A stretch of 64,000 bases of DNA from Rutstroemia sp. NJR-2017a BVV2. Taxonomy: Eukaryota; Ascomycota; Leotiomycetes; Helotiales; Rutstroemiaceae. Positions 22,819 through 35,600 of this stretch are shown here, one piece after another (position 1 is the first letter of the stretch; every line of letters begins with the position of its first letter). The DNA is taken from the NCBI GenBank assembly GCA_002946415.1, contig NJPS01000037.1:62001-126000 (forward strand), given 5' to 3'. The notes below the pieces were generated by a model. It was not told the DNA's origin. It did no database searches and was given only the letters and a program-made list of their open reading frames with translations. Both the position numbers and the translations under genes were made by a program.

Positions 22819-23640
22819 ATTTATCTGGAATATTAAACTATATATAAAATAATTAATTTATATTTAATAAATAAAAACATTTTTTTCTCTATAATTAGTT
22901 AATTATATAATAATTTATTTATAATATAAAATAAAAATACTTTGAAACTCTTTTTAATATATATATATATTATATAGATATATAGTAATTATAAATATAT
23001 ATAATATATTTAAAATATAATAATTTATATAATTATTATTTAGTTAAAATATTAATATTCTAATAAAATCCTTAATTATTAATTAATTATTAAATAATTT
23101 AATTATAATATAAAAAACTTCTTTTGAAACTATTTTTAATATATTTTAATATTCTAATTTATATAATCAAATTATAAATTTGTTAATAATAAATAAATAT
23201 AATTTATAAATTAAATAATATATTTTTTTTTAAATAAAAAATAAAATTATATTAAATATCTTTTTTCAAATAATTTATATATATATATAATTTGATATTT
23301 TTTAAAATAATAATATATATATTTATATATAATTTAGAGAAAATAATTTTATTTCTTTTAAATTAATAAGGTAGATTTAATTTGAGATTAATTATTATTT
23401 ATTTCTTTTTAATATTTTTAAACAAACTTTATTTTATAATATAAATTATAGAATATATTATATACATCTAATTTCTAATAATTTTTATAGAATTTAGTAT
23501 TTTTAAAAAAAAGTTTATATTAGATTTTTTTAATTATATAATTTAAATAATAAATTAGTAATAAAGAAGAAATTTATTATAATTAGAGAATTAAAAGAAA
23601 AAAAGAAGATAATCTTGGAATTAAATACTATTAATTTTCC
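22819..23640. repeat. AT-rich RIP-degraded block, right part
   Basis: Continuation of the block interrupted by the gypsy element; almost only A and T, without coding frames. Composition changes sharply to normal at about 23630-23700, just past the beta-mannosidase stop codon. Confidence 0.75.
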
Positions 23641-23773
23641 CGGGTTACTAGAAATAAAAGGGAAATTAAACCAAGAAAGAGTAGAGAAAGGTATATAGCA
23701 ACCAGCCGCGACTTGGGGTAAGGTTATATAACTATCCCCTGCCGGCAACTGGCTCTGTATATACTGAACACGA

Positions 23774-26694
23774 TCAATAACCATCCTTTTCCCAGTCGCA
23801 AAGCCATCTAGCTTCAACCTTTCTCCCTTTCAGACTCTTCACGGAGATGCGAAGCGCCTCATCTGGTATCAAATCTACGAAATTGTCCGAGAAGTCCGCT
23901 TCATCCCCCTCCTCAATTGGGACTGACACGACTACCCCTTTTGCGGGCGCATTAGCTTTCAGCACCACTATATTTTCGTCGTTTGATTTTTCTACCGCCA
24001 CGCTCACTTCAAGGTCTGACTTGAATCGCACAAACTTCAATGGCTCTGGCCATGACACCCATCTCGCTAACTGCTCGCCCTTGTCAGAAATAAGGCTGGC
24101 AGCGATCACAGTCTGAGCAGCATTCGGAATGTCTAGCTTCATAAGCTCATTGCTTTGGTTTGGCTTCAGTGTGACGGTGCTTTTCCTTGTCTCCTCTGGA
24201 AGTGGCACGTTCGAACCTGACTCAATGTCCCACGCCGAAATATACAATTCAGCATCGCAGCTGGTTGTTAGCCCATTTACTGCCCAAATATCCAGCGCAG
24301 ACTTTATTGGGCGGTAGCCTGTCGTGATATATGGAGGCGGTAAAGTCACCACTCGTTCCATGCCCACTACTATAGGGGCCAATGCCCGTTTTGTGACATA
24401 GAAAGATGGTTTATGATTCAGATCAACATCTACCAGTGCCCAAGAAGTGCCGGGCCAGATATCGTTCAGCTGCCAGACAAGAATGCCCGAGCAGTATTCC
24501 TTGCCTGCGAAAGGTTAGCTTGTCCTGAATATAACCGAGCTGATGGTTTACCTTGACCTCGAAACTCTCTTCGCCAGTGATTATAAGCATAACTCATTGC
24601 TTCCGCTTGTAAGAACTGGGAGCAGTATACAAAATCTGCTAGAGGATTAAGACGAAACCGAAAGTTTTCCCCGGCATACATAGGATATCTGCGTTCATGT
24701 CCAGGTCCCTTGTCGTGAGCATCGAACGTGAGTGACTGCCAATGGCGTTCCTTAGGATCGGTGACTATGAAAAGTAAGAGGAGAAACTTAGAATGCTACT
24801 CAGGTATACACACTGCCTTTGTGTAAAGTACGAAGATTCGGGGCAGACTCAAACCCAAACTCAGAAACAAAGCGGGACGTATAAGCTTTGTACTCTTGAT
24901 AAGGCGACATTTTTCCATGCCACACTATGACTTCATTAGCTCAAGCATCTGACATGTGAGATATAACTTGCCGTCCCATATATGCGTATCTCCCACTGTA
25001 ATGTCATTTGAGGTCTTTCCTCCGTATGGACTGCTGGGCCAATACGGTACATCCCCAGCAAGACGTTGGCACAGCTCGGGCTGAACTCGCTCATATATTT
25101 CCCGGGCTGGAAATTGTGTCTTGTCCCAAGGTCCTTCTTGATCAGCAGGATCGTATTCCCAACCCCATCGCTCAGCCAACATGTAATCCTCGTTGTTTCC
25201 AGTCCATATTGCGAGACCTCAATCAAGGTCAGCGTAGTTTGCGATGGCTGAGAAGCTATGTGAGGCCTCCAGACGGAGCCAGATAAGGGAATACATACTA
25301 GCATGATGTCCGACTCTCTTCAGGTGCCCCTCATCTTCTACCTTTACTTCTGAGATGAAGTCTGGGCTCGCAGGATAATCGCCACATGCAAAGAGAAAGT
25401 CCTGCCACACGAGGATTCCTTCTCGATCACAAATCTCATAGAAGTGGTCCGACTCAACAATACCACCACCCCAGACTCGAATCTACCTCATGGTTAGCAA
25501 AGCCATCGATTCAGCTGCTATGTCTTGGTTTTAGAGATTACCATAGTTTGATTCCCACTCTTAGCCAGCATGAGCCAGTCTTCGTATTTCTCTCTAGTCA
25601 TCCGCGGGAGCATAAAGTCTCCTGGTATCCAACAGGAACCTCCACAGAACATCCTGATATTGTTGATTTCAAACAAGAAGCTTGTGCCAGGAGCTTCCTG
25701 CAAATCATTTTGCAAGAGCCTCAATCTTCGTAGACCAATCTTCCGAGTCTGGACATCAGCACCAGGCAGTTTTGCTGATATCGTGTATAGGGGGGACGGG
25801 CCATAGAGAAAGGGATACCATAGTTGCAGGTCTTGCTTTATAAGCAGAGAGCCTTCAAAGAGGCTGTCCTCCGATAAGGCAAGTTCTTTCTCTATGACCA
25901 TCTTTCCACTCGGATCAGTCACTTGTATGACTACACCTTTACAGTCACCAGCAACACCACCCGTAATTTTAAGCTCCGCAACTTTCAAGTCATCCGAGAC
26001 TTGCTGACGGACGACGAAATCGGAGATGCGGGAGTTGTAGGTCTCTAGCCAAACATCTTTCCAGGGACCGCAAGTATTGACAGCAGGACCCCAATCCCAT
26101 CCCCAGTGATATTGAGCTTTACGTACAAAGAGTCGCTCAGGGCCACCTGATCATTTTAGTCTTCTGCTTTCATATAGTTCTCAAGGGCAGTAGTCACAAA
26201 CCAAAGTGGACATCCGTTCCATTTCCTTTATACCCAATCCTCTTCAATTCGCTACTTCCGTACTCGGGAGCATTCTTGAACCTTAGCTCAAGCACATTCT
26301 CGCCAGCTTCTTCCTCACCGAGAGTATCCGTCACGTCCACGTGATACGCACGATGCATGTTCTTGGACTCTAGGATCAGCTTATTGTTGAGATACACAGA
26401 CACAATTGTATCCAAGCCGTCAAAGACTAGAGCTGCGTGAGAATACGACGAGGATGTAGTAGATGGTGAGGTGAAAGTAGTTTTGTAAGTCCAATCTGCC
26501 TCATTCACCCACAGAGTTTCTAATTCATTACAATCAATGTATGGATCTTTTATAAGTCCATGGTGAAGCAAATCCATGTGCGCAACGGTGGGAAATTGAG
26601 ATACGGGAAGAAACTCGGCCGCTGCTCCATCGTTCAGCGAAGTGCTTTGCTTGAAGTGCCAGCCTTTGGTCAAGGGAATCCTTTTGAGCTCCAT
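23774..26694 (-). CDS. Beta-mannosidase, glycoside hydrolase family 2
   Basis: Seven exons join in phase to 861 codons including the stop (860 aa): 26694-26202, 26146-25542, 25482-25299, 25217-24972, 24924-24814, 24764-24552, 24504-23774. Start MELKRIPLTKGWHFKQ is the usual beginning of fungal intracellular beta-mannosidases (mndB type), and no signal peptide is seen. The jelly-roll sugar-binding domain is followed by FVRKAQYHWGWDWGPAVNTC, FEINNIRMFCGGSCWIPGD, the barrel motif IRVWGGGIVE, WTGNNEDY with the acid/base Glu, and SEFGFESAP with the nucleophile Glu, then WQLNDIWPG and a C-terminal beta domain ending RWLCDWEKDGY. It releases mannose from the non-reducing end of mannan oligosaccharides. 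Intron 4 is of GC-AG type. The gene looks intact although its stop codon lies about 140 bp from a RIP-degraded block. Confidence 0.93.
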
Positions 26695-26806
26695 AGCGAC
26701 TAGATGATCCCAAAGGCACCTTTCTATATGAGGAGAAGCAACAAAGAAACGCTGAGTAAAGACGTGGTTAGTGTATACATAAAGAGGAGAGGAGGCAATC
26801 CACACC

Positions 26807-26812
26807 CCCCGG
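26807..26812 (-). promoter_or_regulatory. Possible CreA-type site upstream of beta-mannosidase
   Basis: CCGGGG on the minus strand fits the SYGGRG consensus of the carbon-catabolite repressor CreA/Cre1, 113 bp before the start codon. A 6-bp degenerate match is weak evidence; repression of a mannan-degrading gene by glucose would be expected biology. Confidence 0.25.
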
Positions 26813-27363
26813 CTGCGGTCATCCGCCAACTACTAACCCTAAAGGCTCATGATCCTAACTGATGGCATTTCCGTACTGCAGCGCTGACGTAGCAAAACCC
26901 CTGCGGCTTTTTAGCAGGCTTATGCAAAAGGAGACTCTTCTTCCGAAGCTTGATACGGAAAGGTGGCACCCCACTCTTACGTTTTGCTTCGAAAACGACT
27001 ATGCTCTAGGAGGCTTCTTCCCGCACAACGCCCGCCATGATGTTACCTTGCTTCCTTGAGCTCCCACAATCGCTAAATCAGGTAAGCGATCAACATATTG
27101 AGAATTACAGACCAATAGCTATGGAGGAATTTGGGGCCATGATTTGAACGAATTAGCGGCAGTCAATGAAGTGCTTAAGTCTACTTTTTTCGCATTTCAA
27201 TATGCCTTGGAAATGCATGCCATGAAGGGGCTCAGGCCTTTGCTACGACGGCGAGATTAATATAGTGTCATTCTTCTACATTCTGGGATGATTCAACAGG
27301 AAGTCGTTATTTGACAGCTAGTACAATTCTCCGTAACTACCAAGATCGGATTCGAAGCCACGG
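26813..27363. other. Intergenic, beta-mannosidase promoter side
   Basis: Separates the beta-mannosidase start from the stop of the broken transcription-factor gene on the same strand. No coding signal or repeat seen. Confidence 0.5.
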
Positions 27364-28477
27364 TTATCCGAGAAGCTGTGTAGTCCTATATAATTCCAAC
27401 ATCTGGTCGTTCCAAGAGTCCCAACAAAAGTCAAGTTCTGCCTCCAATCCAATCGATGGGTCTAAAACAGTCGAGCCGTTGCTAATTTCATAGATTGCTG
27501 CCAGGACCTCTCGAGTTCGTTCTACAACAGGACTCTAGCTGCACATCTCTTCGCACGAAGATAATGATGTTATAACATCCCTTCGCCAACTTTCTGCTTC
27601 GTCATGGCTAGGATCTGAGAGAAGGCTCAGTAAAGGCACCATGCAGGCATTGAACATAAACCAGATTGAGTTTCGAACAACCCGCTGAACGGGAAACCAA
27701 TCTTTCTGGACGTCATCAATAATCTGACTTGCAATGTCCCTACATCGCTTCACTATAACTTCCTCATCGGACGATAAGTGTGGAACGAGGTTCGAAGCAC
27801 TGTAGAAGTTAAGAGGCGAGGTCGATAGAGGACAAGTCGCAAGTTTTGATACCGAGTGTTCATTAGGACCCTTGCCATTCACAAGGTCGAAGGAGTTGGA
27901 TCTGCATTTTGCAAGACTTTTGGGAGTCCTTTCTGCCACCGGACAACGCGATCGTCGAATTCAAGAATCTCGTCGCAAGAGATAAGTGGGTGCCTTGCAA
28001 AGCGATCCTGCAAAGCAGTTGCAATCTTGCAAAACTCCACACTTGCCCGCAATGACATCCCCGCAGGATCCTGTATCATTGTTAGTGCCATGGTTTCTGT
28101 TGAGGCGTATTGGGCCTATATAGGCCTGATAGGCCTAAAGGAAGTGGCTTAGCCCTGAAGGAAGGAATATTGCCTTCAGGAATAGGCCCATATATAGGCC
28201 AGTTGCCAACACTGTGGCGAGGCCTATAAGGTATAAATAAGCAGTCCTTTACCACTGTAAAATAGGTAGAACAGTTGAATCAAGCACAAGTCACCCTTAC
28301 TTTTAAATCTATTTGAGAGCCTACAGGCACTACATTATTAGTACCATCCTGAAATACCTCCAAGAGTTTCAGCTGAACACATGCCTACTTACAGAGGAAT
28401 TTGGCAAATTCATAGTGATAATGTCTTTGTCCCAACGTGCAAGACTCGGGCGGCCAAGCGTCAACGATGCCCAAAGC
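27364..28477 (-). pseudogene. Zn2Cys6-type transcription factor, C-terminal half, broken
   Basis: The preserved part matches the fungal-specific transcription factor domain: SLTLGRPSLARWDKDI and MNLPNSS (28477-28393), then after an intron DPAGMSLRASVEFCKIATAL, RYQNLRLVLYRPRLL, RCRDIASQIIDDVQKDW, WFMFNACMVPLLSLL, and a C-terminus to TAA at 27364-27366. The Zn2Cys6 DNA-binding end is absent. Lesions: the N-terminal part is cut off at about 28477 by a LINE; TGA at 27879-27881 in a conserved run; a frameshift near 27790; TAG at 27535-27537. In addition a 268-bp element sits inside the intron (28071-28392). Removing it and one TSD copy restores a textbook 49-nt intron with GTAAGT, CACTAAC and ACAG. 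The gene lies directly upstream of beta-mannosidase on the same strand; a former regulatory link is only a possibility. Confidence 0.75.
28098..28365 (+). repeat. Short LTR-like element, copy 2 (268 bp)
   Basis: Starts TGTTGAGGCG and ends ACCTCCAAGA, flanked by GTTTC at 28093-28097 and 28366-28370. The insertion site is independently confirmed because excision restores the intron of the host gene. It contains AGGCCTATA palindromic units, TATAAATA near 28230, CCACTGTAAAATAG and CAGTTGAATCAAG, in the same order as the element at 3036-3314. Solo LTR or small non-autonomous element; termini TG...GA rather than TG...CA. Confidence 0.75.
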
Positions 28478-28938
28478 GTCACACTTCCTGAACACACGGA
28501 GAGTACCAGGCTACGAATCCCCGGTCTGTACACACTGCTATGCCGGCGCGGAAACAGTTGAGCATATCTTCCTCCACTGCGGCGCCGAGCGCGCAAGAAG
28601 GCAGTGGCGAGGAGGAACAACTATCACTGAGCTGCTCGACAGCCCAGAACAAACAAGCACAGCAGGTAGCCAAATAGCTGATCCAGAGCAGGCGGTTCGA
28701 GCACTTCAGGCTCGCTAACCAGCTATAATACAAGTAGTACAACAGAGGAATAACTGAGTAGCGTAGCTGCGAAGGACGAGAGCAGGGTAAGCATATAAGA
28801 GTAGGAAGCGTAGAGCGGCGCGATCAGTAGTTTCGTCCGGAGAGGTTCTACTAGTGTAATTAATTAGATTAAGCTTCTTTATAGCTAATACTGTGGGTAC
28901 TAGCTAGCGGGTCAGAAATAAATAAATAAAATAAATAG
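28478..28938 (+). mobile_element. 5'-truncated LINE (Tad1-like) 3' end
   Basis: The frame to 28718 has FLNTRRVPGYESPVCTHC and AGAETVEHIFLHCGAERARR, the Cys/His tail that follows RNase H in fungal non-LTR retrotransposons. A non-coding tail ends in an (A)AATAAATAAATAAAATAAATA tract at 28915-28938. The left edge is estimated from where transcription-factor coding stops. No target duplication was found, partly because the right flank is AT-degraded. Confidence 0.7.
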
Positions 28939-29449
28939 ATCTTCTATCTTCTAAAACCTATAAGTAGATAGTATAATTGGTTGTAATAAAAACTCTAAAT
29001 AGAATATCGTTTGATTTTTTGTTAAAATTTCCTATTTTGAATTTATTTGGAGAAAAAGGAAAAGAATATAGAGTTTTAATATCCCTTTTTAATTTAATTC
29101 TAGTTATTATAACCTAGTTTTATTATATAAAAAGATATTTCCTTTAGTTTAATTAAAGAAACTATTAATTATTTTATTATTTTTTTGATTTTCTATATTG
29201 AAGTAATTCTTTTATATATCTAGATTTCCTACTATATATATTATTAAGATATATATATTCTTATTTTAAATTTCTTATAATATCTATAGATTACTAATAG
29301 AATTCTTTATAATTATATAAAGTTTATTTACAAGTTAATAATCTATATAGTTTATATTAACTAATTAGTTTTTATAATATAAATAATATTTATTAAATAT
29401 ATAGAGTTTTGTATTTAATTTAAATAGTAATTCATTATTTAGCTATTAT
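28939..29449. repeat. AT-rich RIP-degraded sequence, unassigned
   Basis: Between the LINE tail and the outermost nested element. Very AT-rich, no frames. Its last five bases, ATTAT (29445-29449), are the target duplication of the outer element. Probably the decayed 5' part of the transcription-factor locus or an older repeat. Confidence 0.5.
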
Positions 29450-29663
29450 TATAATAAACCTTCAATAATAAAGTAGATTTAGTTTTAGAATTAACAACTA
29501 AAGAATTAAGAAAGTTCTAGAATTCAAAGAATTTAAATATAGAAGATTGATTATATATAGAATATATAATATACTAATATTATAGTAATTTAGATAAGGA
29601 GTTTAACTAAATAAGTTTTAGATAAAGAATTAGTTTTAAACTACTTTTGTAAAATTTATTATA
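29450..29663 (-). repeat. Family A LTR, outer element, 3' copy
   Basis: 214 bp, reverse complement of the LTRs at 37272 and 43401; original TG/CA ends are now TA/TA. Confidence 0.9.
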
Positions 29664-32600
29664 TTATCCCTTTCTCCAAATAAATTTATCTTCAAATATT
29701 ATTATCTTAACTAAAAACTAATAATTAGTATTAATTAAATAAATATAAAGTAAGAAATATATTAAAGAAATAAGTTAAAGAATATATATCTTTGAACTAA
29801 TATTATTAGATAATCACTATCTATATAATTATAATCTTTTTCTCTATTCTAGAATAATTATAGTTATTTAAATAGAAAAGTAGATAAATTAGAAAATATT
29901 AGGTTTTCTAAATAGAAGTTATATAACTTATATAATACTATTTTCAAGTTAGATATTTTGTATTAGATTAAATCAGTATTATAATTAAACTAGGAAATAT
30001 AGTATTCTAGAAATCTATAATATTTTTTATAGATAAGTACTTTATCGACTTTATATTTATCGATATCTATAATATTAAGTAATGGTAAAAACTTATTATA
30101 TTAGTTAGATAATAGGTTATTAGTAGTTTTATATAATTTATTTATTAAGAATATATTATAGATATATATTATATTAGGTAGTTCCAAATAGAATAAATAA
30201 TTTATTTTCTCGAATACTTTGAAATATCTATTTATAAAATAATTAAACTTTCTTGATAATTACTATATTAGGAGATATTATATATCTAACTATATATAAT
30301 TATTTATATCGAAATCAATAGATCTTCAATATATATTAGCTATTTTAGATATATAATCTTATATTTTCTATATAATAGAATATATATATTTAAATATTTT
30401 ATAATTATAATAGATATAAATATAGATATTATTTATATTAAAGTTATCAATTATAAAGTAATCTATTTACTAGCTTTATAAGATTCTAAGAATATATCTA
30501 TAAAATACTTCAAAAAATAGAAAATCTCTAAATAACGAATATAGAAATATTAATTAGATATAATCTATTATAGAAAGGTATTTTGATTAATTGTTTTGAT
30601 AATAATTGATAAAGGATTTTAAATACTTTTATAAATACTAATTATAAATTTCTATTTAGCTATCTATTTATAAATAGTTTATAATAAAGAATTTGATATT
30701 TATATTTAGGATATTATTAAATTCTTTCTAGAAAGAAGAAATAAACTAAGAATTATAATTTAATAATATAATAATTAGTAAACTATAATATTAATAAATA
30801 TATATCAAATATAGTTTAGTTTATTTATATATATTGATAATTTTGTAATAGAAAATAATAATAATCTATTTATTTAAATAATCGATAATAATTAATATAT
30901 TATCAAATCTATATTTGTTTTTATTGAAACTATAATAATCTATAATAATATATTCCTAAGTATATATAGAGATTAGTAAAGGATATAATAAATTAGATAT
31001 CTTATTTCTTAGTACTAAATTATAATAGTAGATATAATAGTTATATATATAAATAATAATATCGTTTTAAAGATTATATTAATAATATTAATAGATAAAT
31101 AATAAAATAATCTTTTGAATATTAGAATATATAGTTATTATAAAATTATAAACTTTATAAATTAGGAAAATATATAAATTAGCTTTATCAGAAATAACTA
31201 AATAACTTTTGTAAAATAAAAAACTATTTTATAGAAAAAACTTAGTTTAGTTAATAATTGATATAATTCTTAAAAATTATATATTTTTCATTTTTCAGTT
31301 TATTTATAAAATATATATAATAAAAGTTAGTTAATTTAGTATATTATAAAGCTTAGATAACTAAAAGTCGATTTTGTAAAAATAGATATATATTTAAATA
31401 GTAATTATCTAGAAATCCAATTATTCTTTCTTTAATAATTATTATATTTTTTTCTCTTTTTTAGTTTTGTTTTAAAAATCTAATTTATTTATTTAGTAAA
31501 TTAAAATATTAATTAGAGAATTCTACTTTCCGAGATAATATATAATCAAGAAATAATAATTAGTAAATAATTCAATTTAGTATATTTAACAAATATTAAA
31601 AGATTTAATTAATATAAAGTATTTCAATATTTTGTAATTAATATAAATATATATTTAGTAAAGAATATTAGTTAATTTGATATATTAATTTGCGAATAAT
31701 TTAATAATAGTTAGTATTTCCTTATTATATATTTTATAATTAAGTTTTATAATTAGTATAATCTTTGAGAAATAAATAATAAATAATTAGTTATTTCTAT
31801 ATTTCTATAAAAATATATTAGTTACTACTTTATCTAATATATCGATTTCAAATATATAAAGAAATATATAATTATAGTATTTAAATAAAGGAATAAAGAT
31901 TAGTATCTTTTCTAATATATTGAATATTTATTAATAGCTTTTATCGAAATCGAAATAAGTTCCGGTCTTTATTAAATTAATTAAGGATTTTGTAATTAGA
32001 CTAAAGTTATAAATAAATTAATAATAGAAATTATAGAAATTTAAGAAAAATTAAATATCTTTTATAATACTAAGATATTACTATTCTTATATAATAGTAA
32101 TCTTTTCTAAATCTACTTTAATATCTTCGATAGAGATAATAAATTCTAAATACTTTATTTATTTGATATTGAATTTGTACTTCTTTATATCAATTTGAAA
32201 ACTAATATCTTGGAGATATTATAAAATTAACTTTATATATATTATATATTCTAGTTCGTTCTCAAAATAAATCAAAATATTATCTAAATAAATAATATAA
32301 AATATATCTAGATAATCGAAAAATATATTATTTATATAATATTAATAGATTATAAAACTATTTATTAATTCGAAAAATATAATTTTGTATTTATATATTC
32401 TATAATATATCTGAAAGATAATATATTTTTCCGAAGTAGAATCTATTCAAATATAGTAAAAAACTTAATAGATATCTAGTTTAATAAAGATCTTTATATT
32501 TATAACTCTAATAAATATTTTATTAATTAGAAATAGTAAATACCGATTTTTATAGATAAAGATATTAAGTATTCGAAAATCGATATAAAAATATAGTTTA

Positions 32601-35600
32601 TTTATAGATTTCTTAATAAAAAAGATAGAGATTATAAATAATATTTAACTAGATTTAATAAAATCTTTTAATAGATTCTTTATAAAATACTTTTTAATAG
32701 TTTCAAGTTCTTTAAATAATATCTTATAAAGTAAATTATATTTTAATACTTTCTTATTATTATTTTCTAAATAGATTTTATAATTATAAAGATAATAGAA
32801 TAATAAGATATCTGATTTAGTTTTAGAAAAGATATAAATATAATTAATATATTTATCGAGGATTAATAACTTGGTAGTATCTATTTATAATAATATATAT
32901 ATTATATCTTATCTAGATTAAAAAAAGAGAAGTTAGATTATAAAAATTACTTTCTATTATTCTTTATTCTAGATATCTCGATATTAATTAATTAGATTAT
33001 CTAATTTTTACAAAGTTATAGTAAATAGTTTATAATTATTATACTTCTTATAAATAGTATTTAGAATAATATCCAAGATAATATAGATTTCAATAGTAAA
33101 GAACTTATATATAATAGGAAGTATTTAGAGAAATTTTAGAGAATATTTAGAAACTAAAGAAGATAGTATTTTTATTATTTTCAATTTCTTTTCTATTTTA
33201 GTAATATTTAGTTTTACTAATTTCTTATAAAATAATCTAATACTAATTGGAACTACTTTAGTTATATTAGAATTCAATCTACTAGATAAAGCAAAATCGA
33301 GGAAAATAGAATCTAATTTCGGTTTAGATAAATATATTATAGAAACTAATTAACTAATATAAATTATAAAGATTATTAATCTGAATTAGAGTTTTTATAT
33401 AATTATAAATTTACTTAATAAATAATCTATAGATTTAGCTTTTAGAAATCAATAATCTTTTTATATAAATTTTTAATATTAATAATTCCAGAATTTTATT
33501 ACTTAGATATTACTTTGTATTTTAGATCTCTTTTATAAAGATTATCAATTTATAAAAGAAATTAAGAAGATCAGTTTGAGAAAGTTGAATAATTATTACT
33601 TTATTATATAATTATCTAATATTATTTTCATTTAATTCCTTTTTGTTTAGCTATTATAATATATAATAATTATAAATCTGATATAATATATAATTCTTCT
33701 ATATAACTATCTATTAGCTTATTTGATAACTATCTTTATTTATTTATTATTTTATTTATTATATTATTTTTATTATTATTATTAATCTTTATAAGTATAT
33801 CGAACTTTAATATAATCGATAATATTAAACTTATTATTTATACTTAATAATCTATATAATATTTGGAACTTAAATAATAATATCTAATTAAAGATATTTA
33901 ATATCTTATTAATTTTAATTTTATTTCTAATTTTATATATCTTAAAATAATTAATATAAATTAGAATAATATTTTCAATTAATTTATTATTTCTATATTA
34001 TCTTTATCTATCTTCGATAAATATAAAATATAATATAATACTGAATTCTATAAAAAATACTATATCGATCTTAATAACTTCAAATCTATAATAGTATCTA
34101 ATATTTAAATAACTAGTATCAAAAATATAGATAGAAATAATATTTCTAATTTTTCTAATTTAAGTATTTAACAATCTTTATAAATAACTTTATTTATTCA
34201 GAAACCAAAATATCTAGTATTATCAATTATTAATAATATTAAAGATATCTTCAAGTTTCTTAAAAGAGAATATAGAGATTACAAAACTAAATAAGAAATA
34301 ATATATAAGATATATAAAGAGATCTATATATAGATTTTATTAATAGTTAATATAATTTACTTTATTAATATCTCTTAATAAATATTAATAACTAACAAAA
34401 TTATTTTATATAATATAATTCTTTCTTTTAAATAATATCTTATATTTATCGATTTATCTATTATATTTAATTTTCAATATAAATATAGAGATATATTTTA
34501 ATAAATATAATAGAATTATATTATATTCTCAACTTGATTTAAAAAATAAATTATTATCTATACTAAAATTAAAAATTATAAGTTTTTCGAAATTTAAAGA
34601 ATTCTTATAATTATTATTTTCTTCGAAGTAATTAAAGAAAAGATCTATCTTATTTAGATGGAAAACTAGTTAATTAAGATAGAAATAAATTAATAATTTA
34701 ACTTATTATATAAGATTCTTGATAATTATATTAATATTATTAATAAATTTATTAAAATAAGATTTCGTAATACTAAAAACAAGAATATATATATAACTAA
34801 TATATCTATAGATAATAATATATTTATAGAAGTAGTATTTAATAATTAGTAACTATTGGAATTATCTACTAAAGATAACCAAAACCAATAAAATAAAAAT
34901 AACAAAACTAAACTATTTTATTTTTATTATTTTATTATTTAGTTTAAGAAAACTAAAAATTGATATAATTAGAAACTAGAAAACTATATTAATCTAAATA
35001 ATCTATTATAAAATAAATTTTTGAAAAATATCTTTATAAATATCAAGATTAAATAAATAAAAAAATAAATCAATAATCTAAAATAGAAGAATCTAAGAAA
35101 ACTATTTATTAATAAAGAAATTAAATTACTAAATAAGAAAACTTTTATAAATATTTAATTACCTTTTTCTAATAAAGTTATTAATATAATTATTTTATCT
35201 ATTCTTATATAAATCAATAATCCTAATATATTTTCTATTTTAGTTATTATTGGAAAATATTATTTAACAAACTCAACTTTTTTTGATAATTATAATATAA
35301 TATATTTAATTAATAATATTTTATTTCTTAATAATAGCAAAATCATAAATACTAATAATAATAATATTATCGAATATAATACTTCGTTATTCCAAATTAT
35401 TAGATATAATATTTATATAATTAAGAAAATTCTTAATAAAATAAATAATCTAAAAACTGAAAACCTTATATTAACTAATATAATAATTGTTTTTGAATTT
35501 TATATAAATATTGTTTCTAAATTATATTTGTAGAAATTAGATTTATAGATATATAGTTTTGATAATATATTAAGATATAATCTAATAGAGAAAAATATAA

